DNA of 63,306 bases, taken from assembly GCF_000518985.1 (NCBI RefSeq), contig NZ_JAEQ01000024.1, forward strand, positions 1-63,306, read 5' to 3'. The position numbers and the translations under genes were made by a program. The notes beneath the pieces are model-generated. The model was not told where the DNA came from. It worked only from the letters and a program-made list of their open reading frames with translations, and did not search any database. The DNA is from Chelativorans sp. J32. Its GTDB lineage: Bacteria > Pseudomonadota > Alphaproteobacteria > Rhizobiales > Rhizobiaceae. Positions 43,273 to 52,653 of this stretch are shown in pieces (positions within the stretch are counted from its first letter, which is position 1; every line of letters starts with the position of its first letter).

Positions 43273-44640
43273 ATGCCTATCCAGATCACCATGCCTGCTC
43301 TCTCACCCACGATGGAAGAGGGCAACCTCGCCAAGTGGCTGGTCAAGGAAGGGGATAGCATCTCTCCGGGCGATGTGATCGCCGAGATCGAGACCGACAA
43401 GGCCACCATGGAAGTCGAAGCGGTGGACGAGGGGCGGTTGGCCAAGATCGTGGTGCCCGAAGGGACGCAAGGCGTGAAGGTGAACTCTCTGATTGCCGTG
43501 CTCGCAGCGGAAGGGGAGGATCTTTCGGAAGCGGCGAAAGCCGCCGGCAATGGCAGCGCTGGCGCGGCGCAGGAGACCGAGGCCGACGCTGAAGAAGCGA
43601 AGACTGGGTCACCCGCAAAACAGCCCGATACGAAATCCGTGGACGAGCCCGTTGCAAAGTCCGCACCCCAGGCTGCTCCGCAACCAGCCGAGCAGAAGGA
43701 AGGACGCGTTTTCGCCTCGCCGCTGGCGCGCCGCATAGCTAAGGATGCCGGTATCGAGCTTTCTGCTATCGCGGGTTCGGGTCCGCACGGGCGCGTGGTC
43801 AAGGCCGATGTGGAGGCTTCGATTTCCAGTGGCACCGGCAAGACCGCTCCGGCCAAGGAGGCCGAGGGTCCCATGCCTGCGCCAAAGCCCATGTCGGACG
43901 AGGCGGTGCTGAAGCTTTTCGACGAAGGTTCTTACGAACTGGTGCCGCACGATTCCATGCGCAAGACCATCGCGCGCAGGCTGGTCGAGGCGAAGAGCAC
44001 GATTCCGCATTTCTACCTTACGCTCGATTGCGAGATCGACGCGCTTTTGGCGCTGCGCAAGCAGCTTAACGATGCCGCGCCTATGACGAAGACCGAGTCT
44101 GGCGAGGCGCCCGCCTATAAGCTCTCCGTCAATGACATGATCATCAAGGCTTGGGCCATGGCGCTGAAAGCCGTTCCGGAGGCGAATGCCTCCTGGACGG
44201 AGAGTGCGATGATAAAGCACAGGCATGCCGATGTCGGAGTGGCCGTCTCCATTCCTGGAGGGTTGATCACGCCGATCGTGCGCCGGGCCGACGAGAAAAC
44301 GCTGTCGGTGATCTCCAACGAAATGAGGGATCTTGCCACGCGCGCTCGAAACCGGAAGCTGAAGCCCGAAGAATATCAGGGCGGCACATCCGCCGTTTCA
44401 AATCTCGGCATGTTCGGCATCAAGGATTTTGCGGCGGTGATCAATCCGCCGCACGCTACGATCCTTGCGATTGGCGCTGGTGAGGAGAGGGCGGTGGTGA
44501 AAGAGGGCGAGATCAAGGTCGCCACCATCATGTCCGTGACGCTTTCGACCGATCACCGGGCCGTGGATGGGGCCCTTGGGGCGGAGCTGCTCACCGCATT
44601 CAAGCGCTTGATCGAAAACCCATTCGGAATGCTCGTCTAG
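43273..44640 (+). CDS. pdhC: Dihydrolipoamide acetyltransferase (PDH E2)
   Basis: The 455-aa core acyltransferase of the pyruvate dehydrogenase complex. A lipoyl domain (1-80) nearly identical to that of pdhB, a long Ala/Glu/Lys linker, the peripheral subunit-binding domain (about 143-180, [20 protein letters not shown]) and a catalytic domain (about 230-455) ending in [17 protein letters not shown] with the DHRxxDG active-site motif. AGGAGGAGCAG precedes the ATG. Confidence 0.97.
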   Translation: MPIQITMPALSPTMEEGNLAKWLVKEGDSISPGDVIAEIETDKATMEVEAVDEGRLAKIVVPEGTQGVKVNSLIAVLAAEGEDLSEAAKAAGNGSAGAAQETEADAEEAKTGSPAKQPDTKSVDEPVAKSAPQAAPQPAEQKEGRVFASPLARRIAKDAGIELSAIAGSGPHGRVVKADVEASISSGTGKTAPAKEAEGPMPAPKPMSDEAVLKLFDEGSYELVPHDSMRKTIARRLVEAKSTIPHFYLTLDCEIDALLALRKQLNDAAPMTKTESGEAPAYKLSVNDMIIKAWAMALKAVPEANASWTESAMIKHRHADVGVAVSIPGGLITPIVRRADEKTLSVISNEMRDLATRARNRKLKPEEYQGGTSAVSNLGMFGIKDFAAVINPPHATILAIGAGEERAVVKEGEIKVATIMSVTLSTDHRAVDGALGAELLTAFKRLIENPFGMLV

Positions 44641-44685
44641 CGTTCCACCTCCCTGATGGATGGAGGGACTCATGAGGATGCGTCC

Positions 44686-45324
44686 ATGAAAACCATCCTT
44701 TGTTACGGAGACTCGCTCACCTGGGGCTACAATGCCGTCGGGCCCTCAAGGCATGCTTATGAGGACCGATGGCCGACGGTGCTCCAGGCAGGCCTGGGTC
44801 AGCAAGCGCGCGTGATCCCCGAGGGGCTCAACGGCCGCACAACGGCTTATGACGATTGGCTGGCGGGAGCCGACCGAAACGGTGCACGGGTCCTGCCAAC
44901 CATCCTCACGACGCACGCGCCGCTCGATCTGGTGATCATTATGCTCGGCACGAATGACATGAAGCCGTTCATTTGCGGCCGGGCAATCGGAGCACGACAG
45001 GGGATGCAGCGGCTCGTCGACATCATTCGCGGGCACGATTATCCGCTGGAAAAAAGAGTTCCCGCGGTCCTTCTCGTTTCACCGCCGCCGGCCTGCGGAA
45101 CTGCCAATGGCGATTTCACTGCCATGTTCGACGGCGCTGTCGATGAATCCCGCAAACTTGCCTCCTTATATTCTGAATTGGCGCAGCAGACCGGCTGCGC
45201 CTTCTTCGATGCAGGCGCCGTAGCGCGTCCGACCCCACTCGACGGTGTTCATCTCGACGCAGAAAACACACGCGCCATCGGCGCCGGCCTCGTGCCGGCG
45301 GTTCGCCAGGTGCTCGGTTTGTGA
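44686..45324 (+). CDS. SGNH/GDSL-family hydrolase within the PDH operon
   Basis: A 212-aa esterase-like protein. Block I CYGDSLTWGYN carries the nucleophilic Ser (residue 10), the Asn block is MLGTNDMK (about 85-92), and the catalytic Asp-His pair is in PLDGVHLDAENT near the C terminus. It resembles arylesterase/lysophospholipase-like SGNH proteins; substrate unknown. No signal peptide, so cytoplasmic. Start at ATG 44686 after GAGGATGCG. It lies between the E2 and E3 genes with short spacings (45 and 15 nt), so it is probably co-expressed with the complex. Confidence 0.88.
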   Translation: MKTILCYGDSLTWGYNAVGPSRHAYEDRWPTVLQAGLGQQARVIPEGLNGRTTAYDDWLAGADRNGARVLPTILTTHAPLDLVIIMLGTNDMKPFICGRAIGARQGMQRLVDIIRGHDYPLEKRVPAVLLVSPPPACGTANGDFTAMFDGAVDESRKLASLYSELAQQTGCAFFDAGAVARPTPLDGVHLDAENTRAIGAGLVPAVRQVLGL

Positions 45325-45339
45325 CTGAAGGAGTTTTTC

Positions 45340-46803
45340 GTGGCTGAAACCTATGACGTCATCATCATCGGCTCGGGGCCTGGCGGATATGTGACCGCCG
45401 TGAGATCGGCGCAGCTGGGATTCAAGACCGCGATCGTTGAACGCGAGCATCTAGGCGGCATTTGCCTCAATTGGGGTTGCATTCCAACCAAGGCGCTGCT
45501 GCGTTCTGCGGAGATACTGCACTATGCTCAGCACGCCAAGGATTACGGCCTGAAGCTCGAGGGAACGATCACGCCCGATACCGCTGCGGTCGTGGATCGC
45601 TCGAGGAAAGTCTCTGGCCGCCTCAACAGCGGCGTCGGCTTCCTGATGAAGAAGAACAAGGTGGACGTGATCTGGGGCGAGGCGAAGGTCACGAAGGCAG
45701 CCAAGGGCAATGAGGCAGGCGAGGTCGTCGTCAGCAAAACCGCGAAGAAGCCGATGGAGCCCCAGCACCCTGTTCCTAAGGGCACCTTGGGAGAAGGCAC
45801 CTATAAAGCCAAGCATATCATCCTCGCCACGGGCGCGCGGCCGCGCGTATTGCCGGGCATCGAGCCGGACGGCAAGCTCATCTGGACCTATTTCGAGGCG
45901 ATGGTTCCAAAGGAGATGCCGAAATCGCTCATCGTCATGGGGTCCGGCGCCATCGGCATAGAATTCGCGAGTTTCTATCGCGCTATGGGGGCCGAGGTGA
46001 CCGTCGTCGAACTCCTGCCGCAGATCCTGCCGGTCGAAGACGCCGAAGTGTCGAAATTCGCCCGCCGTCAATTGGAGAAGCAGGGAATCCGGTTCCACGT
46101 CGAGGCGAAGGTCACGAAAGTGGAAAAAGGCGAAGGCCAGGTGACCGCGCATGTGGAAACAAGAGACGGCAAGGTCGAGAAGATCACGGCCGACCGGCTT
46201 ATTTCCGCCGTTGGCGTACAGGGCAATGTCGAGAATCTCGGCCTTGATGCCCTCGGGGTCAAGGTGGAGCGCGGCATCGTCCTGGTCGATGGCTACGGCC
46301 GGACAAATGTTCCCGGCATCTATGCGATCGGCGACGTCGCAGGGCCACCTATGCTCGCCCACAAGGCAGAGCATGAGGGGGTGATCTGTGTCGAAAAGAT
46401 CGCCGGTGTCCCAGGTGTCCATCCCCTCGACAAGAGCAAAATCCCAGGCTGCACCTACTGCAATCCGCAGGTGGCTTCGGTCGGCTTGACGGAGGAAAAG
46501 GCAAAGCAGGCGGGAAGGGATATCCGCGTCGGCCGTTTCCAGTTCGCGGCGAACGGCAAGGCGATTGCGCTGGGCGAAGATCAGGGCTTTATCAAAACCA
46601 TCTTCGACAAGAAGACGGGTGAACTCATCGGCGCTCATATGGTCGGTGCCGAAGTAACAGAGCTGATCCAGGGCTTTGTTGTCGCTATGAATCTGGAAAC
46701 CACCGAGGAAGAACTTATGCACACCGTCTTCCCTCATCCGACACTTTCGGAGATGATGAAGGAGAGCGTGCTCGACGCGTATGATCGGTCGTTGAACGCT
46801 TGA
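45340..46803 (+). CDS. lpd: Dihydrolipoyl dehydrogenase (PDH E3)
   Basis: FAD enzyme that reoxidises dihydrolipoyl groups with NAD+. A 487-aa protein with the FAD-binding IIIGSGPGGYVTAVRSAQLG, the redox disulfide CLNWGCIPTK (about residues 45-54), NAD-binding MGSGAIGIEFASFYRAMGAE, and the dimerisation domain with HTVFPHPTLSEMMKESVLDA (active-site His-Pro). A Lys-rich insertion near residue 125-150 slightly lengthens it. Starts with GTG 45340; AAGGAG seven bases upstream. Confidence 0.97.
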   Translation: MAETYDVIIIGSGPGGYVTAVRSAQLGFKTAIVEREHLGGICLNWGCIPTKALLRSAEILHYAQHAKDYGLKLEGTITPDTAAVVDRSRKVSGRLNSGVGFLMKKNKVDVIWGEAKVTKAAKGNEAGEVVVSKTAKKPMEPQHPVPKGTLGEGTYKAKHIILATGARPRVLPGIEPDGKLIWTYFEAMVPKEMPKSLIVMGSGAIGIEFASFYRAMGAEVTVVELLPQILPVEDAEVSKFARRQLEKQGIRFHVEAKVTKVEKGEGQVTAHVETRDGKVEKITADRLISAVGVQGNVENLGLDALGVKVERGIVLVDGYGRTNVPGIYAIGDVAGPPMLAHKAEHEGVICVEKIAGVPGVHPLDKSKIPGCTYCNPQVASVGLTEEKAKQAGRDIRVGRFQFAANGKAIALGEDQGFIKTIFDKKTGELIGAHMVGAEVTELIQGFVVAMNLETTEEELMHTVFPHPTLSEMMKESVLDAYDRSLNA

Positions 46804-46871
46804 GGGTGGACCGGAGTGCCGGGCCAGCCAAGTTGGATGATTGATCCGCAACCAAAGCAGGGAGACTTCGA

Positions 46872-47126
46872 ATGGAGGGTCTTGGTTGGATTTTGACCAT
46901 TATTGTCGGCGGCCTCGCCGGCTGGATTGCCGAGAAGATCATGAAGACGGATACCGGTCTTCTTGCAAATATCATTATCGGTATTCTAGGTGCGGTTGTC
47001 CTTAACGCGATTCTTGTTGCAATTCTTGGTTATACTTTCGGTGGGATCATCGGTCAGCTCATCGTCGGTATCCTCGGCGCCTGCATCCTGATCTGGCTTT
47101 ATCGCCTGATTCGCGGCCGAGCCTGA
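46872..47126 (+). CDS. GlsB/YeaQ/YmgE-family small membrane protein
   Basis: An 84-aa, very hydrophobic protein with three predicted helices (about residues 4-22, 32-52 and 57-78) and the Gly-rich pattern TIIVGGLAGWIAEKIMKTD. It belongs to the transglycosylase-associated (GlsB/YeaQ/YmgE) family, usually linked to stress but without proven enzymatic activity. GCAGGGAGACTTCG precedes the ATG. It sits between lpd and lipA and is followed by a terminator. Confidence 0.9.
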   Translation: MEGLGWILTIIVGGLAGWIAEKIMKTDTGLLANIIIGILGAVVLNAILVAILGYTFGGIIGQLIVGILGACILIWLYRLIRGRA

Positions 47127-47142
47127 GGCCGCCACGCAGAAC

Positions 47143-47173
47143 AGCCCGCCTGCGCAAAGGCAGGCGGGCTTTT
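47143..47173 (+). terminator. Rho-independent terminator before lipA
   Basis: AGCCCGCCTGC (47143-47153) pairs perfectly with GCAGGCGGGCT (47160-47170) around GCAAAG, followed by TTTT. It ends the pdh-lpd-small membrane protein unit, so lipA must have its own promoter or rely on read-through. Confidence 0.82.
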
Positions 47174-47222
47174 GTTACCGCCGGAAAACCTTATATGAAC
47201 CGGCGAACAGAAAGCTGATAGC

Positions 47223-48185
47223 ATGGTCACCGTCCTCGATACTGTTTCCAAGCCGCGCCCGCGCCATCCTGAAAAGGCGCATAAGCCCGACCAGGAGGTG
47301 CTGAAAAAGCCCGACTGGATCCGGGTGAAGGCGCCGACCTCCCGCGGATATCTGGAAACGCGCGCAATCGTGAAGACGAACAAGCTCGTCACGGTATGTG
47401 AAGAGGCCGGCTGCCCGAACATAGGCGAGTGCTGGGATAAGAAGCACGCGACCTTCATGATCATGGGTGAGATCTGCACCCGTGCATGTGCGTTCTGCAA
47501 TGTGGCTACGGGCATACCCGGACCGCTCGATCCCGAAGAGCCAGCCAATGTGGCAAAGGCCGTACGCGAAATGGGGCTTTCGCATGTGGTCATCACCTCC
47601 GTCGACCGTGACGATCTCAAGGATGGCGGTGCGCAGCACTTCGCCGATGTCATTTATGCAATCCGCGCGGCAGCGCCGGCGACCACGATCGAGATCCTGA
47701 CCCCCGATTTTTTGCGCAAGGAGGGTGCATTGGAGATCGTCGTCGCTGCCAGGCCCGACGTCTTCAACCACAATTTGGAAACAGTTCCTTCGAACTACCT
47801 GACGGTTCGTCCCGGTGCGCGTTATTTCCACTCCATCCGGCTCTTGCAGCGGGTGAAGGAGATCGATCCCTCGATCTTCACGAAGTCCGGCATCATGGTC
47901 GGTCTCGGCGAGGAGCGGAACGAGGTGCTCCAGCTGATGGACGACCTGCGTTCTGCGGATGTCGACTTCATCACCATCGGCCAGTATCTGCAGCCGACCC
48001 GAAAGCATCATCCGGTGAAGAAGTTCGTCACGCCCGAGGAGTTCAAGTCCTACGAGACCGTCGCCTATACAAAGGGATTCCTGATGGTCTCCTCAAGCCC
48101 GCTCACGCGCTCGTCCCACCATGCGGGTGAGGATTTTGCGAGGCTGCGTTCGGCTCGCGAGGCACGACTGAAAAAGACGGCCTAA
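47223..48185 (+). CDS. lipA: Lipoyl synthase
   Basis: A radical-SAM enzyme that inserts two sulfurs into protein-bound octanoyl groups, making the lipoyl cofactor of PDH, OGDH and GcvH. The 320-aa protein has the auxiliary-cluster cysteines in [12 protein letters not shown] (about residues 60-71), the radical-[11 protein letters not shown] (about 86-93) and the C-terminal [15 protein letters not shown]. It lies just downstream of genes for the lipoyl-bearing complex. The next gene starts 8 nt later. Confidence 0.97.
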   Translation: MVTVLDTVSKPRPRHPEKAHKPDQEVLKKPDWIRVKAPTSRGYLETRAIVKTNKLVTVCEEAGCPNIGECWDKKHATFMIMGEICTRACAFCNVATGIPGPLDPEEPANVAKAVREMGLSHVVITSVDRDDLKDGGAQHFADVIYAIRAAAPATTIEILTPDFLRKEGALEIVVAARPDVFNHNLETVPSNYLTVRPGARYFHSIRLLQRVKEIDPSIFTKSGIMVGLGEERNEVLQLMDDLRSADVDFITIGQYLQPTRKHHPVKKFVTPEEFKSYETVAYTKGFLMVSSSPLTRSSHHAGEDFARLRSAREARLKKTA

Positions 48186-48193
48186 AACACTTC

Positions 48194-48649
48194 ATGCCCA
48201 AGCACGAAACGGTCCGGAGGGTGAGCCATCCACCCGATCAGATGTTCGCCCTGGTAGCGGATGTGGGATCCTATCCGGAGTTCCTGCCCATGTGCGAGGC
48301 GCTTACCGTGCGCTCGCGCAAGGAGCGCGACGGAATCACCATTCTGGTCGCCGACATGACCGTGGGCTACAAGGCGATCCGTGAAACCTTCACAAGTCAG
48401 GTTGTACTGAAACCGGCCGAGCGAACGATCGATGTCCAGTATATAGACGGGCCTTTCCGATTCTTGCAGAACCGCTGGCGGTTCGACCCGGTGGGCGAGA
48501 GCCAGTCGGATGTGCATTTCTTCATCGAATACGAATTCAAGAGCCGGATGCTCGGAATGCTGATGGGCGCGATGTTCGATCGCGCGTTCCGCATGTTCTC
48601 CGAGGCGTTCGAACGACGGGCCGATGAAGTTTACGGACGCACAAGCTGA
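48194..48649 (+). CDS. START-domain coenzyme Q-binding protein (COQ10/RatA family)
   Basis: A 151-aa polyketide-cyclase/START-fold protein. The N-terminal VRRVSHPPDQMFALVADVGS and YPEFLPMCEALTV are typical of the COQ10/RatA family; mitochondrial Coq10 binds ubiquinone and supports respiration, whereas E. coli RatA was described as a ribosome-interacting toxin. In alphaproteobacteria the ubiquinone role seems likelier. Its 3' end overlaps the convergent cinA gene by 19 nt. Confidence 0.87.
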   Translation: MPKHETVRRVSHPPDQMFALVADVGSYPEFLPMCEALTVRSRKERDGITILVADMTVGYKAIRETFTSQVVLKPAERTIDVQYIDGPFRFLQNRWRFDPVGESQSDVHFFIEYEFKSRMLGMLMGAMFDRAFRMFSEAFERRADEVYGRTS

Positions 48650-49131
48650 GCTGCGCCGAGAAGAAGCTGTAGCGCTGTCGTAGCGCTCTCCTGACGGATC
48701 GAAGCGCGGCCCAGATCCGGGAATTGTCTCTTTTCGGCCATTGGCGGGGTCCCTTTTACCGCCAGACCGAACCAGACCAGTCCCACCGGCTTTTCCGCCG
48801 TTCCTCCCGCGGGGCCGGCGATCCCCGTGATCGAAACGGCTACGTCCGCGAGTGAATGGTCCAGCGCGCCGGCTGCCATTTCTTGGGCGGTTTCAGCGGA
48901 AACGGCACCGTGAGCGGCAAGGGTCTGCTCCGACACACCCAGCAACTCCATCTTTGCTTCGTTCGAATAGGTGATGAAGCCGCGCTCGAAGACGGTGGAT
49001 GAGCCCGCAATGTCGGTCAGGGCAGCGCCCACCATTCCGCCGGTGCAGGATTCGGCGGTGGCAATTTTCAAGCTGCGCTGCTCAAAGGCCTCGATGACTT
49101 CTCTTGCCAGGAACTCTTCGGTATCGCTCAT
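48631..49131 (-). CDS. pncC: CinA C-terminal domain protein, nicotinamide-nucleotide amidohydrolase
   Basis: Deamidates NMN to nicotinate mononucleotide in pyridine-nucleotide recycling. The 166-aa protein contains only the CinA C-terminal domain, with the family motif ATAESCTGGMVGAALTDIAG (about residues 24-43) and SITGIAGPAGGTAEKPVGLV. Lacks the N-terminal CinA domain, as in E. coli PncC. Located 15 nt downstream of ispDF on the same strand and tail-to-tail with the START-domain gene. Confidence 0.9.
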   Translation of the reverse strand: MSDTEEFLAREVIEAFEQRSLKIATAESCTGGMVGAALTDIAGSSTVFERGFITYSNEAKMELLGVSEQTLAAHGAVSAETAQEMAAGALDHSLADVAVSITGIAGPAGGTAEKPVGLVWFGLAVKGTPPMAEKRQFPDLGRASIRQESATTALQLLLGAAQLVRP

Positions 49132-49146
49132 GGGGCACTCCGCGGA

Positions 49147-50376
49147 TCAGCCCTCTAATGAACCAGGGTAGACGACGGTGGCTGTGGCGATCGCAGCGAT
49201 TCCCTCCGACCTGCCTATGAAGCCGAGTTTTTCATTGGTCGTTGCCTTTACGGAGATTCGCTCCCGAGCAATCCCCAGCATGCCGGATAGTTCCGCCACC
49301 ATCGCCTCGCGATGTGGACCGATTCGCGGTGCTTCACAGATAAGGGTGATATCCGCATTGGCGATGCGGCCGCCGCGCTTGCGTACGGTATCCACCGCAA
49401 GCTCGACGAAGATTCGGGAGCGCGCGCCCTTCCATTGGGGGTCCGAAGGTGGGAAATGCGTACCGATATCGCCTGCACCGCATGTGGCGAGTAGCGCGTC
49501 GGTGAGGGCATGCAGACCGACATCGGCATCCGAATGCCCGGTCAGAGTTTTCTCGTGGGGAATTTCGACGCCGCAAAGCGTGACGTGGTTGCCGTCGCCA
49601 AAGGCGTGCACGTCATATCCATTGCCTGTGCGGACATCAGGCAAGCCAGTCATTGCAATTGCTCCCAAGCGTTGGTCGGCCAGTGCGATATCGCGCGCCC
49701 AGGTCAGCTTCACATTATCAGGTGAGCCGTTGACCAAGCGCACGGGTATGCCTGCCCATTCGGCGATCGCTGCATCATCGGTGAAATCCGAGCGGCCTGC
49801 TCTCCAGGCTTGTTGATGCGCCTCATAAATTGGGCGGAAGGGAAAGCCTTGCGGGGTTTGGGCAGCGAACAGTCCGTCCCGAGAGACAGTCCTCGCCACG
49901 ATGCCGTTTTCCCCGCACTTCTTCAGGGTGTCGGAGATCGCGACAGCGGGGAGCGCACCCATCTTCTCGCCCACCGCATCGATGACGCGGTCGATCAATA
50001 CCGTATCGATAAAGGGCCGAACGCCATCATGGATGAGTACGATTGCGGGTTCGATGTCTTCGAGGGCCGCAAGAGCAAGTCGGGTGGAATCCTGGCGCGA
50101 AGCACCGCCATGCACCGTAATGACGTTGCCATCGAAATCTGTGCAGGATCGCGCAAACAGGGCTTCATCGTCGGGATGAATCGCGACGACGATCGTTCCG
50201 ACCCGTTCATTTCTCGCCAGCGCTTCAAGCGTGTGGCGGATGACAGGTTTACCACCGATGGATCGGTATTGCTTTGGTCCATCTTCGGCTTGGCCTGCCC
50301 GCTCGCCCCGACCCGCGGCAACAACCACGACGGCGACGCGGCGCGAGCGACTTTGCTGTTCAAGAGGCGCGTTCAT
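49147..50376 (-). CDS. ispDF: Bifunctional MEP-pathway enzyme IspDF
   Basis: Fusion of 2-C-methyl-D-erythritol 4-phosphate cytidylyltransferase (IspD, about residues 1-235; [20 protein letters not shown]) and MECDP synthase (IspF, about 250-409; [12 protein letters not shown] and [17 protein letters not shown] with metal-binding Asp/His). Both act in isoprenoid precursor synthesis. The 409-aa fused form is common in alphaproteobacteria. Start at ATG 50376 ([16 protein letters not shown]); longer in-frame openings upstream lack support. Divergent from dusB. Confidence 0.96.
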   Translation of the reverse strand: MNAPLEQQSRSRRVAVVVVAAGRGERAGQAEDGPKQYRSIGGKPVIRHTLEALARNERVGTIVVAIHPDDEALFARSCTDFDGNVITVHGGASRQDSTRLALAALEDIEPAIVLIHDGVRPFIDTVLIDRVIDAVGEKMGALPAVAISDTLKKCGENGIVARTVSRDGLFAAQTPQGFPFRPIYEAHQQAWRAGRSDFTDDAAIAEWAGIPVRLVNGSPDNVKLTWARDIALADQRLGAIAMTGLPDVRTGNGYDVHAFGDGNHVTLCGVEIPHEKTLTGHSDADVGLHALTDALLATCGAGDIGTHFPPSDPQWKGARSRIFVELAVDTVRKRGGRIANADITLICEAPRIGPHREAMVAELSGMLGIARERISVKATTNEKLGFIGRSEGIAAIATATVVYPGSLEG

Positions 50377-50440
50377 GCCGCAGAGGCATAATCGCGGCGA
50401 GATTGAAAAGCCAACGGATTCTCTGGCATACGAAGGACCA

Positions 50441-50469
50441 TTGCGCTGATTGTGTGAAGTGGCTATAAA
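50441..50469 (+). promoter_or_regulatory. Candidate promoter for dusB-ntrBC
   Basis: TTGCGC (50441-50446) and TATAAA (50464-50469) are 17 nt apart, a good -10 and fair -35. Transcription would begin near 50476, leaving a leader of about 20 nt before TTG 50498 and excluding the earlier in-frame start codons at 50450 and 50459. Confidence 0.5.
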
Positions 50470-50497
50470 TTGGGCATCAAAGAAGGATGCCTTATAT

Positions 50498-51526
50498 TTG
50501 AGCAGCAATCACCTGCAAATTCTCTCCCAACCCCTCCAGGTCGGCTCGGTTCGTCTGCGCAACCGCGTTTTTCTTGCGCCCATGTCCGGTGTGACGGATC
50601 TGCCTTTTCGTATGCGCGCTTACGCGCATGGTGCCGGATTGGTCGTTTCCGAGATGGTGGCTAGCGGTGAGCTGGCAAAGGGCAGGGCGGAGAGCGCAAG
50701 GCGTATCCGCCGCCCGGACATCGATGTGCATATGGTGCAGATCGCCGGGCGTGAGGCGCACTGGATGGCAGAGGCTGCGCGTATCGCCGTCGGTGAGGGC
50801 GCGGATATCGTCGATATCAATATGGGTTGTCCCGCAAAGAAGGTGACCGGCGGATATTCCGGTTCGGCGCTGATGCGCGAGCCGGAGCATGCGCTGACGC
50901 TGATCGAGGCTGTCGTCAAGGCCGTTGACGTGCCGGTAACGGTCAAGATGCGGCTCGGCTGGGATGAGGGCTGCCTCAATGCGCCTGAGCTTGCGCGGCG
51001 CGCCGAGATTGCCGGCGTCGCAATGGTAACGATACACGGGCGCACGCGGTGCCAATTCTATACGGGCCAAGCAGATTGGAGGGCGATTGCGGCGGTGAAG
51101 CAGGCGGTCTCGATTCCGGTTGTCGCCAATGGCGATGGAGACGGGCCGTTGCAAGCCATAGCCATGCTTGCCCAATCCGGTGCTGATGCGGTGATGATCG
51201 GGCGCGCGCATTATGGAGCGCCCTGGAAGGCGGGCGCGCTCGCGCGGGCGGCCGCAGGGGAAGAAAGTACTCCTGAGCCCCCCGTGGATCGAGCGGAGAT
51301 GGCCGATTACGTGACGGCGCATTACGAGGACATGCTTTCCCATTACAGCATCGGGCAGGGCGTTCGGCACGCGCGGAAGCATCTGGGATGGTATCTGGAT
51401 CGACATGCCAGCCCCGCTCCAGACTTGCGGCAATCCATCATGACGGAAACGGAGCCTTCAAATGTGTTCCGACTCATCAGGGAGGTCTTTACGCAACGCA
51501 ACATCGCGCAAGGGTTGGCGGCATGA
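50498..51526 (+). CDS. dusB: tRNA-dihydrouridine synthase (DusB/NifR3)
   Basis: An FMN enzyme reducing uridine to dihydrouridine in tRNA. A 342-aa protein with [20 protein letters not shown], the catalytic-Cys block [20 protein letters not shown] and the phosphate-binding VVANGDGDG. Start set at TTG 50498, with AAGGA eight or nine bases upstream and downstream of the predicted promoter. As nifR3 it heads the ntr cluster in rhizobia; its TGA overlaps the ntrB ATG. Confidence 0.92.
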   Translation: MSSNHLQILSQPLQVGSVRLRNRVFLAPMSGVTDLPFRMRAYAHGAGLVVSEMVASGELAKGRAESARRIRRPDIDVHMVQIAGREAHWMAEAARIAVGEGADIVDINMGCPAKKVTGGYSGSALMREPEHALTLIEAVVKAVDVPVTVKMRLGWDEGCLNAPELARRAEIAGVAMVTIHGRTRCQFYTGQADWRAIAAVKQAVSIPVVANGDGDGPLQAIAMLAQSGADAVMIGRAHYGAPWKAGALARAAAGEESTPEPPVDRAEMADYVTAHYEDMLSHYSIGQGVRHARKHLGWYLDRHASPAPDLRQSIMTETEPSNVFRLIREVFTQRNIAQGLAA

Positions 51527-52653
51527 CGGTGAAAACTTCTGAGGTGGCGCAGCTGGCACTCGATTCCATCGGGCATCCCGTGGTCATGGTAGACGAAGGA
51601 GGTTTCTTCACATTCGCCAATGCGGAGGCGGAGAATTTCTTCAGGTCGAGTGCTGCCATGCTCGCGCGCAACAGGCTTGCCGATTTCGTACCCTTTGGCA
51701 GTCCCCTGCTGACGCTGGTAGAGCAGGTGCGTGAGCGTCGTTCCCCGTTCAACGAATATCGCGTTGATATTTCGTCGCCGCGGCTCGGCCCGGACAAGAT
51801 CGTCGACATCTACGTGGCTCCGGTGTCGGAGATCCCGGGCTCTGCCGTGATCATGTTTCAGGAACGGTCCATGGCTGAAAAGATCGATCGGCAGATGACC
51901 CATCGTGGCGCCGCTCGTTCGGTGACCGGGTTGGCGGCGATGCTGGCGCACGAGATCAAGAACCCGCTTTCTGGCATACGCGGAGCCGCGCAACTGCTCG
52001 AGCAGGTGGTCTCGGATGACGATCGCGCGCTTGCGCGGCTGATCACCGAGGAGACGGACCGCATAGTCGCTCTTGTCGATCGCATGGAGGAGTTCTCCGA
52101 CGAGCGACCGGTGGATCGGGAGCCGGTGAACATCCATGTCGTGCTGGATCATGTGAAGGCAGTCGCTAAGAACGGCTTTGCCAGGCACATCAATATCATA
52201 GAAGAGTACGACCCCTCGCTTCCCCCAATCCTGGCAAACCGCGGCCAACTCGTCCAAGTCTTCATCAACCTCGTGAAGAATGCAGCCGAAGCTATTGGAA
52301 GTGCTTCGGGTGGCGAAATCAAGCTTTCCACAGCTTTCCGGCCAGGGATACGTTTTTCCGTGCCCGGAACGCGGGAGCGGGTGTCCCTGCCGATGGAATT
52401 CTGCGTTCACGACAACGGACCGGGCGTTCCGGAAGATATCCAGTCGATCATCTTCGACCCGTTCATCACCACCAAGCAGAACGGCTCAGGGTTGGGGCTG
52501 GCGCTTGTGGCCAAAATCGTCGGCGCCCATGGCGGTGTGATCGAATGCGATTCCTCCTCGCGTGGGACGACTTTCCGCGTGCTCATGCCCGCCTGGCGCG
52601 GTGAGGCGCTATCGCGGCACATGGAGAGGGAAATTGAGGGTGTGAGATCATGA
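51523..52653 (+). CDS. ntrB: Nitrogen-regulation sensor kinase NtrB
   Basis: A 376-aa cytoplasmic histidine kinase/phosphatase that controls NtrC in response to PII. PAS domain at about residues 8-115, phospho-acceptor His143 in [11 protein letters not shown], and an ATPase domain with [18 protein letters not shown] and [13 protein letters not shown]. No transmembrane segment, as expected. Start ATG 51523 overlaps the dusB stop and its own TGA overlaps the ntrC start (ATGA at 52650). Confidence 0.96.
   Translation: MTVKTSEVAQLALDSIGHPVVMVDEGGFFTFANAEAENFFRSSAAMLARNRLADFVPFGSPLLTLVEQVRERRSPFNEYRVDISSPRLGPDKIVDIYVAPVSEIPGSAVIMFQERSMAEKIDRQMTHRGAARSVTGLAAMLAHEIKNPLSGIRGAAQLLEQVVSDDDRALARLITEETDRIVALVDRMEEFSDERPVDREPVNIHVVLDHVKAVAKNGFARHINIIEEYDPSLPPILANRGQLVQVFINLVKNAAEAIGSASGGEIKLSTAFRPGIRFSVPGTRERVSLPMEFCVHDNGPGVPEDIQSIIFDPFITTKQNGSGLGLALVAKIVGAHGGVIECDSSSRGTTFRVLMPAWRGEALSRHMEREIEGVRS

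Noticed and set aside
42120-43892. A 590-codon minus-strand frame opposite pdhB and pdhC
   Set aside because: Shadow of two well-supported genes; composition reflects the reverse reading of lipoyl and E1-beta codons.
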